From assembly GCA_035711845.1 (NCBI GenBank), contig DASTBU010000157.1, positions 1 through 64,000 on the forward strand: a stretch of DNA of 64,000 nt. Reading direction: 5' to 3'. The notes under the pieces were generated by a model. That model was not told where the DNA came from, did no database searches, and was given only the letters and a program-made list of their open reading frames with translations. This document shows, one piece after another, positions 32,676 to 42,210 of this stretch; positions within the stretch are counted from its first letter, which is position 1, and the number at the start of each line of letters is the position of its first letter. The DNA is from DASTBU01 sp035711845 (GTDB taxonomy: Bacteria; Acidobacteriota; Vicinamibacteria; Vicinamibacterales; 2-12-FULL-66-21). A program made the position numbers and the translations under genes.

Positions 32676-35336
32676 ATGTTCTCGGCCCGCGATCCGCTCG
32701 TGCTCCGCCTCTGCCTCCTGGCGCTTCGCCTGTTCAGCGCGATCGTGCCGCGGGTATGGCGGGCCGACTGGCGCGCCGAGTGGGAGGCGGAGGTGCGCTG
32801 CCGCTGGGACCGGCTCGAGGCCGATCGGCATCTCGACTGGAGGACTCGCATGGATCTGTTGCGCCGCGCGTCAGGAGCCTTCCCCGATGCCGCCTGGCTG
32901 CGCCGGCAGTTCACGACCGACGCCGAAGCGGTGCAGGATCTCCGGCACGGCACGCGCATGCTGCGTAAGTCGCCGATCTTCGCGGTGTCGGCAACCCTCA
33001 TCCTCGCGCTCGGCATCGGCGGGGCGGTCTCCATCGTCACGCTGCTCGACACGCTGCTGTTCCGCGCGCTGCCGTACCGCGACGCCGATCGCGTCGTGAC
33101 GATCTGGACGCAGCGCACCGCGCGGACCGGCGCGCGCGAGGACGTCGCGCCTGCGGACTTTCTGGACTGGCGGGAACGGAGCCAGGGGTTTTCCTCGATG
33201 GCGGCCGCGGTGCCGTACTCGCGGGACTACACCGGCGGGGAGCAGCCTGACGTGCTCTTCGGCGCGCAAGTGACCGAGGGCTTCTGGGAGGCCATCGGGG
33301 TCGAGCCGATCATGGGGAGAACGTTCCGCCCCGAGGAGCACGTGACCGGCGCGGGCCGCGCGGTGATCATCAGTCACGGTCTGTGGCAGCAGCGCTTCGG
33401 AGCGGCGCCGGACATCGTGGGCCGCAGCATCAGCCTCGACGGCGAGCCCTGGACCGTCGTCGGCGTGCTGCCGCGCTCGTTTGCGCCGCAGCTGCTCCCG
33501 CGGCCGGGCGATCTGGCCGTGTGGACCCCGAAGATCGTTCAGGACCACGAACGGCGGACCCGGGACAGCGCCTGGTGGAACGTCGTGGCACGGCTGGCGC
33601 CAGGCGTGACGATTGCGCAGGCGCAGAGCGAGCTCGATGCGATCTCGGCCGCGCTCGGGCGCGAGCATCCCCGAACCAATGCGGCCAGCCGGGCGCTCGT
33701 CGTCTCGATGCGCGACCACCTGATGGGAGACGTGCGGCTGCCGCTCTTCGTGATGCTCGGGGCCGTGGTGCTCGTACTCGCCATCGGCTGCGCGAATGTC
33801 GCGAGCCTGCTGCTGGCGCGCGGCATGGATCGCGAACGGGAGCTGTCGATCCGCGCGGCCCTCGGGGCGGGGCGGCTCAGGCTGGTGCGCCAGCTGCTCG
33901 TCGAAAGCCTCCTGCTGTCGACGGTGGCCGCGGTTGCCGGCGTCGCGATCGCCCATTGGGCAGTGGGCATCATCGTGGCACTCGCGCCGTCGGCGGTCCT
34001 GCGCCTGCACGAAGCAACGGTCGACGGCAGAATCCTGCTGTTCGCGGCTGGCCTGGCGACGCTCACGACCGTGGCCTTCGGGCTCCTGCCGGCGCTGCAG
34101 TTGTCCAGGCCCGGACGGAGCGTCGTTCGAGAGCGACACGCGACCGGGTCTCGCCGAGCCCTGCGTCAGGTGCTGGTCGTGGCGGAAGTGGCGCTGGCCC
34201 TGGTGCTCCTCACCGGGGCCGGACTCCTCATCCGCAGTTTCGCGCGGCTGATGTCGGTCGATCCCGGTTTCACCGCGAGCGATGTCGTCACCGTCCAGGT
34301 GTTCGCCTACAGTCCGGATATGACGGTCGACCGCCTGCGCGGTTTCTTCGACTCAACCCTGGAACGGCTGGCAGCTCTGCCCGGCGTGCATGCGGCGGGC
34401 GCGGTCTCGGCCATGCCGTTCGCGGTCGCGAACATCGACATCAGAAGCCCGCTCGAGATCATCGGACGTCTCGAGCCCGCCGAAGGCGATCGCCGTGGCG
34501 TCTACGTGACGATCGCGAGTCCAGGCTTCTTTCCGGCCATGCGAATCCCGCTCCGCGAAGGGCGGTTCATCGAGGACTCGGATCACGACCGGGCGCCCAC
34601 CGTCGCCGTGATAAGCGATGCGCTCAGGCGGAGGGACTGGCCGTCGGAGAGCCCACTGGGGCGGCGCGTACGAATTGACTGGCTCGGGCAGCCTGTCGAG
34701 GCCGACATCGTGGGGGTGGTCAGCGAGCTGCGCCACGACGGTCTCGATCGGGCGCCCCGCCCGGAAGTCTTTTTGCCGCTGGCGCAGTTGCCCTTCGGCT
34801 CGATGACGTTCGTGGTGCGGGGCGACGGCGATCCCGCCGCGCTCATCGAGGCGGGGAAGCGGGAGGTGTGGGCCGTCAACCCGATGCAGTCCATCTACCA
34901 GGCGTCCAGCCTCGAGTCGATGGTCGGCGCGTCGCTCGGCCGCCAGCGTTTCAGCGTGCTCGTGATGTCGGCGTTCGCGTTCGTGGCGCTGCTCCTCTGC
35001 GCGACCGGCATCTACGGGATCATCAGCTTCACGACGGCAGCGCGCACGCGCGAGATCGGCGTGCGGATGGCGCTCGGGGCGGATCGCTCGGCCATCGAGC
35101 GGCTGGTGCTGCGCGAGGGCGGTCTCCTGATCGGGACCGGGCTGTTGCTGGGGCTTGCCGGCGCGGCCGGCGCGGGGCGAGTGCTGCAGTCGCTGCTGTT
35201 CGAAGTCAGGCCAGGCGATCCCCTGACGGTTGCGGCAGTCTGCACGCTGCTGGCGGCGGTCGGCTTCGCGGCGTGCTATCTGCCGGCCCGCCGCGCCACG
35301 CGGGTCGATCCCCTGATCGCGCTCCGGCCGGAGTAG
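32676..35336 (+). CDS. FtsX/MacB-type ABC permease (acidobacterial ADOP family)
   Basis: 886 residues. A short N-terminal ADOP-specific region (1-60) is followed by LRHGTRMLRKSPIFAVSATLILALGIGGAVSIV, two periplasmic MacB-PCD domains and two FtsX modules. Membrane helices include VMLGAVVLVLAIGCANVASL, VLVVAEVALALVLLTGAGL and a C-terminal set (FVALLLCATGIYGIISF, VAAVCTLLAAVGFAACYL). Characteristic motifs are ELSIRAALGAGRLRLVRQLL and TREIGVRMALGADRSAI. The family is thought to act in efflux or lipoprotein-type transport with a separate ATPase; no ATPase gene is adjacent here. Co-transcribed with padR. Confidence 0.9.
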   Translation: MFSARDPLVLRLCLLALRLFSAIVPRVWRADWRAEWEAEVRCRWDRLEADRHLDWRTRMDLLRRASGAFPDAAWLRRQFTTDAEAVQDLRHGTRMLRKSPIFAVSATLILALGIGGAVSIVTLLDTLLFRALPYRDADRVVTIWTQRTARTGAREDVAPADFLDWRERSQGFSSMAAAVPYSRDYTGGEQPDVLFGAQVTEGFWEAIGVEPIMGRTFRPEEHVTGAGRAVIISHGLWQQRFGAAPDIVGRSISLDGEPWTVVGVLPRSFAPQLLPRPGDLAVWTPKIVQDHERRTRDSAWWNVVARLAPGVTIAQAQSELDAISAALGREHPRTNAASRALVVSMRDHLMGDVRLPLFVMLGAVVLVLAIGCANVASLLLARGMDRERELSIRAALGAGRLRLVRQLLVESLLLSTVAAVAGVAIAHWAVGIIVALAPSAVLRLHEATVDGRILLFAAGLATLTTVAFGLLPALQLSRPGRSVVRERHATGSRRALRQVLVVAEVALALVLLTGAGLLIRSFARLMSVDPGFTASDVVTVQVFAYSPDMTVDRLRGFFDSTLERLAALPGVHAAGAVSAMPFAVANIDIRSPLEIIGRLEPAEGDRRGVYVTIASPGFFPAMRIPLREGRFIEDSDHDRAPTVAVISDALRRRDWPSESPLGRRVRIDWLGQPVEADIVGVVSELRHDGLDRAPRPEVFLPLAQLPFGSMTFVVRGDGDPAALIEAGKREVWAVNPMQSIYQASSLESMVGASLGRQRFSVLVMSAFAFVALLLCATGIYGIISFTTAARTREIGVRMALGADRSAIERLVLREGGLLIGTGLLLGLAGAAGAGRVLQSLLFEVRPGDPLTVAAVCTLLAAVGFAACYLPARRATRVDPLIALRPE

Positions 35337-35339
35337 AAC

Positions 35340-37083
35340 CTAATATCTCCAGCTCGTGAGGTCCGCGCCCGGCGGGGCCGTCTTCAGCATCCGCTCGACG
35401 GCCTTCGGGATGAACATCTGGTGATACCGGAGCCTCGACAACGCATTGGAACGGGTGTGATCGCCGTTCCAGCAGTGCTCGGCGCGATCGCCGTAATCGA
35501 CTTCACCCTCGTAGGGAGGGTTCCTCGTGGACTGGAGGAACTCCTCCGTGAGGTAGACCGCGTTGTTCAGATAGTAGTTGTCCATGTCGCCGACGTAGAT
35601 GTGGAGCTTGCCCTGGAGCTTCTTCCCGAGCCCGTTCTCCCAATTCGCGGCGCAGGATGAAGGAGAGGTCGTAGTTCTCGCGCCAGTGCACGGCGACCCT
35701 GCGGTCGATCTCGCCGGTGCGCTTGTCCCAGATGCGTTGCGGGTATCCGTCGGGGCCGACCGGCGAGTAGACGGCCTCCCAGATGTCCCATTGCTGTCCC
35801 GAGCGGGTCTTCGTGCCGAGCACGAGCTCGAGCCGGTTCGTCTCCTCGAGCGTCACGTCCACGTGGCCGAGGTAGTTCCGCCGCCCCGGACGCGGCGTGC
35901 GCTTCCACGTGTCGTCCAGGTAGTACGCGTTCTTGTCCTTGTAAAGGTCTACGACCGTGAACGCCCGGAAGTCGATCGGATCGGGGCAGGCGATGTAGGC
36001 GCCGTTGAAGTCGTCGGGGTAGAAGATCTGCGCCCCCATGGCTTCCCATCCGCCGGTTGACCCGCCGTACATGAAGCGCGACCACCCCTCGCCGATCGCG
36101 CGGTACTTCTTCTCGATGTAGGGCAGGAGCTCCTTGACGATCGCGTCGCCGTACGGACCCAGGTTCTGCGAGTTGACCGCGTAGGAGTCGTCGTAGAACG
36201 GGTTGGCGTGCTGGATCTCGATGACGATCGCGCGCGGGAAGCCCGGGCCCGTCCACTCCTTGTAGAAGTCGTGCGCGTGCTCCTGCTGGATACGGTTGTA
36301 GCCCTCGAGCCTGAAGCGGGCGGAGAAGTCTGGCTTCAGGTTCGGATCCGGCGGCTCTTCGCGAAATCCTTCGAAGGTATACGGGAAGTGTCCGTGATTG
36401 ATGAAGAGCGGATACCGTGCGCCGGGGTGCGTCTCCCAACCCTCAGGCAGAAGCACGTTGGCTCCGAGATGCATCGGGCGGCCCCAGAATTTCGTCAGCA
36501 GCTGGCTCTGGATGCGTTCGTGCCGGACGTATTTCGTATCCTTCGGCGGCGGTATCGGCGCAATGGTCTGATCGAGCGTCAGCTCGATGGTCCCAGCTCG
36601 TGGGCCCACGGATACTTTCCGCGGCGTCGAGTACAGGTTGCCGGGCGCCCGGGCCCACTGCTGCCCCTCGCCGCGATCCATTGGCATCTTGACCGTGTGG
36701 CCATCGCCGCGGCGGAACGTCTCGTACTTGTGCAGCAGGGCCTGCACCGTGTAGGTGCCGGCGGGAATGTCTGTGATGCTGTCGAGCGGGAAGCCCGGGA
36801 CCGAAGCGTCTACGATGGCGGCCGTCCCCGGTTTCCAGCCTTCGACGTCGATGCCGAAGACCGGCTGCCCGGACGGTCCGTCGCTCACCTGGAATCGCGG
36901 TTCCTCACCGTCCACGCGAGAGACGATGACGAGGAGCCGGCCGTCGAGCGCGGCGGAGCCGGGCGCTGCCGGGAGCGTGACGCTGAAGCGGACCGGGCCA
37001 CGCTGTGCGGGTTGCGGTCGAGCCATCCCGAACGAGACTGCCAGGGTGCACGCGAGCAGAAAAGCGACAGGATGGCGGGACAT
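35340..37083 (-). pseudogene. Exported alpha/beta-hydrolase (esterase D/enterochelin esterase-like), frameshifted
   Basis: The gene opens at ATG 37083 with a signal peptide (AFLLACTLAVSFGMARP). It encodes an N-terminal beta-domain and an alpha/beta hydrolase with nucleophile elbow FMYGGSTGGWEAMG near residue 340. Frame is lost at about 35645-35654, in a GCGGCGC context. Reading one base differently restores NWENGLGKKLQGKLHIYVG and joins MDNYYLNNAVYLTEEFLQS and the C-terminal histidine region to TAG at 35340. The full product would be about 580 residues. The downstream half is well conserved, so a recent mutation or a sequencing error is likely rather than old decay. Confidence 0.75.
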
Positions 37084-37415
37084 GCGGCGCAGTGTAACAC
37101 TGCGGACCCATTCGCATCACGAGCAGGCATCACGGGGACCGCACGATCAAGAGGATCACGACGAATCGTGTGAAGTCGCTGTGTCGAACGTCGTGGTCCA
37201 CGCGCGGCGTGCGCCGATCAGCTGACGCGCGGCGCCACCACCGGATCAACAGTTGCAGCCCGACGCGCAGGCACGAAGCAGGCGATCGCCGCACCCGCCA
37301 CGAGCACCTGGTCCGTAGCCTGTGACGGGGTTGGACGCGCACAAATGCGTGACCGTCGCGTGTCAAGCGGCCGGGCTGGCGGATCTCTTGCGCGCAGGCT
37401 CGCGTCCTACGCCGT
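37084..37415. other. 332-bp intergenic region without a recognised gene
   Basis: The region lies between the divergent esterase and HtrA-like genes. I see no coding frame, tRNA or repeat array that stands out. It presumably holds the two promoters, but no hexamer pair is convincing. Confidence 0.5.
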
Positions 37416-38393
37416 ATGGGCCTTCCCTCCACCGAATCCCTGACCAACGGCGACCTCCTCGACGCCTATTCGCGCGCCGTCGTCCAAGCGGTCGAGCGCG
37501 TGTCGCCTTCTGTCGTGAGCATCGACGTCCGCCATCGCGGTGAGAAGGCTGGCCGCAGACCGCGAACCCAGGCGGGCAGCGGCTCGGGGTTCGTGTTCGC
37601 CTCGGATGGGCTGATCCTGACCAACAGCCATGTGGTCGAGGGCGCCAGCGAGATCGACGTCACCCTGCCCGACGGCCGCGAGCGCCGGGCGGACGTCATC
37701 GGGCAGGATCCGGACACGGACGTTGCCGTGATCCGCATCAGCGCGCCTGACCTCACCGCCGTCACGTTCGGCGATTCCACGCTCCTCCGCCCCGGGCAGC
37801 TGGTCATCGCGATCGGCAACCCGTACGGTTTTCAACACTCGGTCTCGGCGGGTGTGGTGAGCGCGCTCGGCCGGTCGCTCCGTGCGCGGAACGGCCGACT
37901 CATCGATCACGTGATCCAGACCGACGCCGCGCTCAACCCGGGCAACTCCGGCGGTCCCCTCGTGACGAGCTCCGGCCGCGTCATTGGCGTCAACACCGCG
38001 ATCATCGCCGGCGGCCAGGGGCTCAGCTTCTCTGTGCCAATCAACACGGCGATGGCGGTGCTTCCTGCACTTCTCCGCGACGGTCGAGTGCGACGTGGTT
38101 ACCTGGGAATCGGTGGACAGGACGTGCCGCTGCTGCGGCGCGTGACGCGTTTTCACCGACTCTCACAGGCGGGCGGCGTGCTCGTCGTGTCGCTCGAGCC
38201 GAACGGTCCGGCACACTCTGCCGGCATCCGCGAAGGGGATATCCTCGTGGGCCTCGACGCCCAACAGATCTCGAGCATCGACGACCTGCACCGCGTCCTG
38301 ACGGAAGGCCGAATCGGTACCGTCGGAACACTCAGCTTTCTGCGCGGAGTGGAACGTATGGCGGTCACGGTCGGGATAGGGGATAGGAGGTGA
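37416..38393 (+). CDS. HtrA/DegP-like serine protease with one PDZ domain, no signal peptide
   Basis: 325 residues. The S1C trypsin-like domain shows the triad His in LILTNSHVV, Asp in DPDTDVAVI and Ser in NPGNSGGPLV. A single PDZ domain follows at about 225-320 (GGVLVVSLEPNGPAHSAGIREGDILVGLD). The N-terminus MGLPSTESLTNGDLLDAYSRAV has no signal peptide or membrane helix, unlike DegP/DegQ/DegS, so the protein appears cytoplasmic unless a start lies further upstream. It resembles a group of compact S1C proteases sometimes annotated as peptidase S1C/PDZ proteins. It is followed by a heptamer array. Confidence 0.88.
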   Translation: MGLPSTESLTNGDLLDAYSRAVVQAVERVSPSVVSIDVRHRGEKAGRRPRTQAGSGSGFVFASDGLILTNSHVVEGASEIDVTLPDGRERRADVIGQDPDTDVAVIRISAPDLTAVTFGDSTLLRPGQLVIAIGNPYGFQHSVSAGVVSALGRSLRARNGRLIDHVIQTDAALNPGNSGGPLVTSSGRVIGVNTAIIAGGQGLSFSVPINTAMAVLPALLRDGRVRRGYLGIGGQDVPLLRRVTRFHRLSQAGGVLVVSLEPNGPAHSAGIREGDILVGLDAQQISSIDDLHRVLTEGRIGTVGTLSFLRGVERMAVTVGIGDRR

Positions 38394-38399
38394 CGCGTT

Positions 38400-38466
38400 T
38401 GTCACGTACGACGTGCCACGTGCGATGTGCGACGTGCTACTTGTCACGTGCGACGTGCGACGTGCG
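38400..38466. repeat. Heptamer array, GTGCGAC family, copy 3
   Basis: Units GTGCGAC, GTGCCAC and GTGCTAC lie between the convergent HtrA-like and rdgB genes. The array runs into rdgB, so the last RdgB residues (about 10) are encoded by repeat units. Confidence 0.8.
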
Positions 38467-39066
38467 GGAGCGGCTGGCGGTTCGTGACGGACGGAGGAGA
38501 TGCGTCCTGAGCGCCCGGAAAGCCTGGCCGCGGTGGCTGACGGTTGATTTGCGGTCCAGATCGAGCTCCGCGAGCGTGCAGCGGAACGGCGGGTAATAGA
38601 AAATCGGGTCGTAGCCGAAACCATTGTCGCCGCAGGGCTGGCGTGCGATGCGGCCTTCCACGACACCCTGCGCCTCGAACTCCACGCGCCCGTTGCTGGC
38701 GAGCGCGACGTGGCACACGAATCGAGCCGGGCTCGTCTCGAGACCCTGCTCGTCCAGGAGGTCGTAGATCTTCTTGAACTTCACCCCGTAGTCGGTACCG
38801 TGCCAGCGCGCCGAATGGACTCCCGGGGCTTTGTCGAGGGCGTCGATCTCCAGCCCCGAGTCATCGGCAACGCTGGGGAGCCCCGTGGCCGACGCGTAGT
38901 ACAGCGCCTTCATCCGGGCGTTTTCGGCGAAAGTGTCGCCGGTCTCCTCGGGTTCGGGAAGGTTGGGAAACCGGGTGAGCGGCACGAGGTCCACACGTGC
39001 GCCCCTCAGGATGTCCGCAATTTCGGTCAGCTTCCCCGGATTCGTCGTGGCGACCAGCAGCTGCAT
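38437..39066 (-). CDS. rdgB: XTP/dITP diphosphatase (non-canonical purine NTP pyrophosphatase)
   Basis: 209 residues of the HAM1/RdgB family. It hydrolyses ITP, XTP and their deoxy forms to monophosphates, cleaning the nucleotide pool. Signatures are LVATTNPGKLTEIADIL at the N-terminus, TFAENARMKALYYASATG, SVADDSGLEIDAL with the catalytic acidic residues, and GDNGFGYDPIFYYP, then VSHRGQAFRAL. The C-terminal tail after RGQAFRAL (RPSRTASRSRTSHVARDK) is not family-like and is encoded by the GTGCGAC repeats, so the array has replaced the natural end. It lies 12 nt after rph, completing the amidase-GerMN-rph-rdgB operon. Confidence 0.93.
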   Translation of the reverse strand: MQLLVATTNPGKLTEIADILRGARVDLVPLTRFPNLPEPEETGDTFAENARMKALYYASATGLPSVADDSGLEIDALDKAPGVHSARWHGTDYGVKFKKIYDLLDEQGLETSPARFVCHVALASNGRVEFEAQGVVEGRIARQPCGDNGFGYDPIFYYPPFRCTLAELDLDRKSTVSHRGQAFRALRTHLLRPSRTASRSRTSHVARDK

Positions 39067-39078
39067 GTCGTCGCGCGG

Positions 39079-39807
39079 TCAGCCTTTGAGGTCGCCGACG
39101 ACCGTGCGTTGCAGGGCCACGAGCTCGCGGATGCCGCCGTCGGCGAGCTCCATCAGATCGTCCAGCGCCTGGCGCTCGAACGGTGGGCCTTCGGCGGTTC
39201 CCTGCACCTCTATGAAGCGCCCGTCCCCGGTCTTCACGATGTTCATGTCGACGTCGGCTTTCGAATCCTCGTCGTAGGCGAGATCGAGCATGGGTGTGCC
39301 GCCGACCACGCCGACGCTCGTGGCGGCAACGAAGTCCTGCACTGGGATCCCCTTGATATAGCCGAGGTCGCGCATCCGCTGGAGCGCGAGAACGAGCGCC
39401 ACGAACCCGCCGGTGATGGAGGCCGTGCGCGTGCCGCCATCCGCCTGAAGGACGTCGCAATCGATCCAGATGGTCCGCTCGCCAATCTCGTTCAGCCTGG
39501 TCACCGATCTGAGCGATCGGCCGATCAGGCGCTGAATCTCCTGAGTGCGCCCGCCGACCTTGCCCGCCGTCGCTTCCCGCTGGGTCCGCGTCGACGTCGC
39601 GCGCGGCAGCATGCCGTATTCCGCGGTCACCCAGCCCTTGCCGGTGTTGCGGAGAAACGGAGGCACGCGGTCCTCCACGCTGGCCGTGCAGACCACACGT
39701 GTCCTGCCAACCTCGATCAGCACCGAGCCTTCGGCGTGCATGAGGAATCCAGGCGAGATCTTCGCCGGCCGCATGCGCGCCGGGGCGCGTCCGTCGCTGC
39801 GTGTCAT
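39079..39807 (-). CDS. rph: Ribonuclease PH
   Basis: 242 residues, normal RNase PH length. This phosphorolytic exoribonuclease trims tRNA 3' ends. Signatures are SVLIEVGRTRVVCTASVED, GKGWVTAEYGMLPRAT, RTQEIQRLIGRSLRSV, IWIDCDVLQADGGTRTASI and VGVVGGTPMLDLAYDEDS. Its ATG overlaps the stop of the GerMN gene by 4 nt, and rdgB follows after 12 nt, an arrangement common in many bacteria. Confidence 0.95.
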   Translation of the reverse strand: MTRSDGRAPARMRPAKISPGFLMHAEGSVLIEVGRTRVVCTASVEDRVPPFLRNTGKGWVTAEYGMLPRATSTRTQREATAGKVGGRTQEIQRLIGRSLRSVTRLNEIGERTIWIDCDVLQADGGTRTASITGGFVALVLALQRMRDLGYIKGIPVQDFVAATSVGVVGGTPMLDLAYDEDSKADVDMNIVKTGDGRFIEVQGTAEGPPFERQALDDLMELADGGIRELVALQRTVVGDLKG

Positions 39808-40394
39808 GTCCCGTCCTTTTCGCTGTCCGTTCTAATCCACTGCAGGCTCTTCTGCAGCGGATGCCGAAGGTCCACATGGCCGGCGAGCGTGTCGACTTCC
39901 TTGCCCTCGACGAGAATCTGCACGCGTGTAATCGCGGGCAGGTTCACCGTCAGCGCGTCCACGATCGCGTACACGGTGAACAACTCGTCGAGCGTGCCTC
40001 CCGTGTGCTTCGCGCGCGCATCGTTGCTCAGGTCGACGAATGCATCGCCGCGCTCCGTCACATACAGCGCGCGGAGCGTGGTGCCCTCGGGGATGGCCGA
40101 GGCGAGCGGTGCGGGCGCTCGGCCGAGCTGGGCTTCCAGAATATGCCGCGCCTGCTCGAGCACCCCACCACCATAGGCGACTTCCTGCTGCATGCCGACG
40201 AGCGCGGTTCCATCTTCGGCGATGAAATACAGAGTGGCCGTGATCTTGCGCTCCGCGCCGGCAGGAGCATCGGGCGCGGTAGCGCCGGGGGCGTCCTGCT
40301 GCGGCTTCGGGCGCCCGGAGACGAACGCGATCAGAAGGATCGTCACGGCGCCCAGCACAGCGGCACTCGCCGCGACAACCTGACGTCGAGACAT
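39804..40394 (-). CDS. GerMN-domain exported protein
   Basis: 196 residues starting at ATG 40394. A membrane/signal segment (QVVAASAAVLGAVTILLIAFV) is followed by a proline- and alanine-rich linker and a GerMN domain: ITATLYFIAEDGTALVGMQQEVAYG, LASAIPEGTTLRALYVTERGDAFVDLS, LDELFTVYAIVDALTVNLPAITRVQILVEGKEV. GerMN domains bind in the envelope, often with peptidoglycan amidases or in spore coats. The position directly after an amidase gene (1-nt overlap) suggests a role in cell-wall hydrolysis. Confidence 0.88.
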   Translation of the reverse strand: MSRRQVVAASAAVLGAVTILLIAFVSGRPKPQQDAPGATAPDAPAGAERKITATLYFIAEDGTALVGMQQEVAYGGGVLEQARHILEAQLGRAPAPLASAIPEGTTLRALYVTERGDAFVDLSNDARAKHTGGTLDELFTVYAIVDALTVNLPAITRVQILVEGKEVDTLAGHVDLRHPLQKSLQWIRTDSEKDGT

Positions 40395-41998
40395 CAGCGC
40401 GGCGCTCCGGATCCGCCCGGACGTCCCGCACCGGCCGCTGTACCCGTGACCGGCTGCCACGCCCGCGCATCACGGAACCGGACGACGCCGTTCACGAGCG
40501 CCCGCACGATAGCTGTTTGAAACCTGTCGGTGGCGAGCTGCCGTTCCTGTTCAGGGTTTGTGATGAACCCCACCTCGACCAGCACCGCGGGCATGTTCGC
40601 GCCGACCAGCACGCGAAACGGCGCCTGTTGGATCGCGCGAGGGCTCATGGGCACCTGCTCCCGGAGCGACGACTCGACCGCCTGCGCCAGGCTGGCCGAT
40701 TGCGCGATGTAGCGGGCCTGGGCCATTTCCCAGAGGATGACCTCGATATCGCGCGATCCGCCGCCGAAGACCGGGACCGCCTCGCTCTCGCCCCGCGCGA
40801 CGCGCTCGGCCTGGTCGCCGTACTCCTCGAGGCTCAGGTAGAAGACTTCGGCGCCGGACACCGCTGGCCGTACCGATGCATTGGCGTGCAGGCTGATGAA
40901 GAGGTCGGCCTTGTTGTTGTTCGCAACGGCCGCTCGCTCGTCGAGGCCGACCGTCTGGTCCGCGTCACGCGTCAGTATCACGCGAACGCCGAGCCGTGCT
41001 TCGAGCGCGGCCTTGAGGCGACGCGCGATCGCCAGCGTGACGTCCTTCTCGAGCGTGCCGTCCGGGCCGTTCGCGCCCTGTTCCTCACCCCCATGTCCCG
41101 CATCGATGACGACCGTCCGCAGGCTGCCAGCAGGTGCCAGATCGAGGAGCGGAGGCGTCTCGGGCGCCGGCACCGCAGGCGCCTCGGGTGTGGCAGGAAC
41201 ACCGCTCGTCGTCAACGCAATCACATCGATGACGATGCGGCCCGCGCCGCGGTCAGCAGGATGATCGGACGTTCTGAAGGACCCGAAGCGCGGTCCGAGA
41301 TCCACGGCGAGCGCAGCCGGGCCATCGCCGGGTCTGACCGCCTGAATCAGCTCCGGCGCGGACGAGGACGGCAGCGTGGCGTCGAGCGCGTCAGCCTCGA
41401 AGCGGACCAGCAGCCGCGAGCCGTCCTGGGTGACGGTGTGCGGTGTGGCCGGCGCGACGTCGAGCGTCAGCCGCGCGAGCGGGCCCTGCGGCTCGATCGA
41501 CCCGGCTACACGCGGGACCCGGACATCACCGACGAGTATCAAACGCGAAGGCTTGCGCAGCTCGAGGCGCTGGCCGAGCGAGGGCCCGAGCGCACGCGTC
41601 ACGAAGTCCACGGGGACGAACCATGTCTGTCCGTCTCGCACGGGCGCCGCGGGCAGCGAAATCAAGCGGCCGCCGACCGACGCCAGCGGCTGGCCGGGCG
41701 TGAGCACGATGCTCTGGGTCTTCGTCGCGACCGTGAGCCCGCCTGCGAGCGCATCTTCCCTCACGGTCAGATCGAAGTGGCGCGCCAGCTCGTCGAGGGC
41801 GAACATCTCCTGGCCCCCCACGATGCGCGTCGCCACCGGGCGCCGGCCGTCCCGGGAGAGGAGCGTATAAGGCGCACCCGGCACCGGCGCTTGTGCGCCA
41901 GAGGCGAGGACGCCTGTCGCGACAGCCAGCATCACTGCGGCCGCAGCGAGGGTGGACCGCCGCAAATACCTGCGAGACAAGATGTTCAATGATAGCAA
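40394..41998 (-). CDS. N-acetylmuramoyl-L-alanine amidase with AMIN domain
   Basis: 534 residues. Signal peptide (STLAAAAVMLAVATGVLA), two short beta-rich copper-amine-oxidase-like/AMIN segments (up to about 290), then an Amidase_3 domain. The catalytic domain shows VVIDAGHGGEEQGANGPDGTLEKDVTL, RVILTRDADQTVGLDERAAVAN, ADLFISLHANAS and VLVGANMPAVLVEVGFITNPEQE, with the zinc His/Glu/His set. It cleaves the amide bond between N-acetylmuramic acid and the stem peptide. Only TTG codons are available as starts (41998, 41989, 41980); 41998 is listed but uncertain. It is first gene of the GerMN-rph-rdgB operon. Confidence 0.92.
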   Translation of the reverse strand: MLSLNILSRRYLRRSTLAAAAVMLAVATGVLASGAQAPVPGAPYTLLSRDGRRPVATRIVGGQEMFALDELARHFDLTVREDALAGGLTVATKTQSIVLTPGQPLASVGGRLISLPAAPVRDGQTWFVPVDFVTRALGPSLGQRLELRKPSRLILVGDVRVPRVAGSIEPQGPLARLTLDVAPATPHTVTQDGSRLLVRFEADALDATLPSSSAPELIQAVRPGDGPAALAVDLGPRFGSFRTSDHPADRGAGRIVIDVIALTTSGVPATPEAPAVPAPETPPLLDLAPAGSLRTVVIDAGHGGEEQGANGPDGTLEKDVTLAIARRLKAALEARLGVRVILTRDADQTVGLDERAAVANNNKADLFISLHANASVRPAVSGAEVFYLSLEEYGDQAERVARGESEAVPVFGGGSRDIEVILWEMAQARYIAQSASLAQAVESSLREQVPMSPRAIQQAPFRVLVGANMPAVLVEVGFITNPEQERQLATDRFQTAIVRALVNGVVRFRDARAWQPVTGTAAGAGRPGGSGAPR

Positions 41999-42087
41999 GG
42001 AAGCGCCACGGGTGCGTCGGGCCTCTCAGCTGTTTGGATCCGGGCAATGGGAGGGATCAATGACCTCAGCAAGGGACGCGGCGACAC

Positions 42088-42167
42088 GGGGACGCACAGG
42101 GGAACGGTCGGGCCGCGCGACCGTCGCTCTCTCCGCGGCCTCCGCGCCCCCGTGTCCCCGTGCTGAC
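42088..42167. repeat. Inverted heptamer cluster, CACGGGG/GTGCCCC family
   Basis: GACACGGGGACGCACAGGGG on the left faces CCCCCGTGTCCCCGTGC on the right, about 35 nt apart. The centre is a small palindrome (GGTCGGGCC, CGCGCGACC). It lies between amidase and methyltransferase genes. Confidence 0.65.
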
Positions 42168-42210
42168 CGTCCAAGGACGGAGGACGAGCTACCGGCTTTA
42201 CAGCGTCAGT

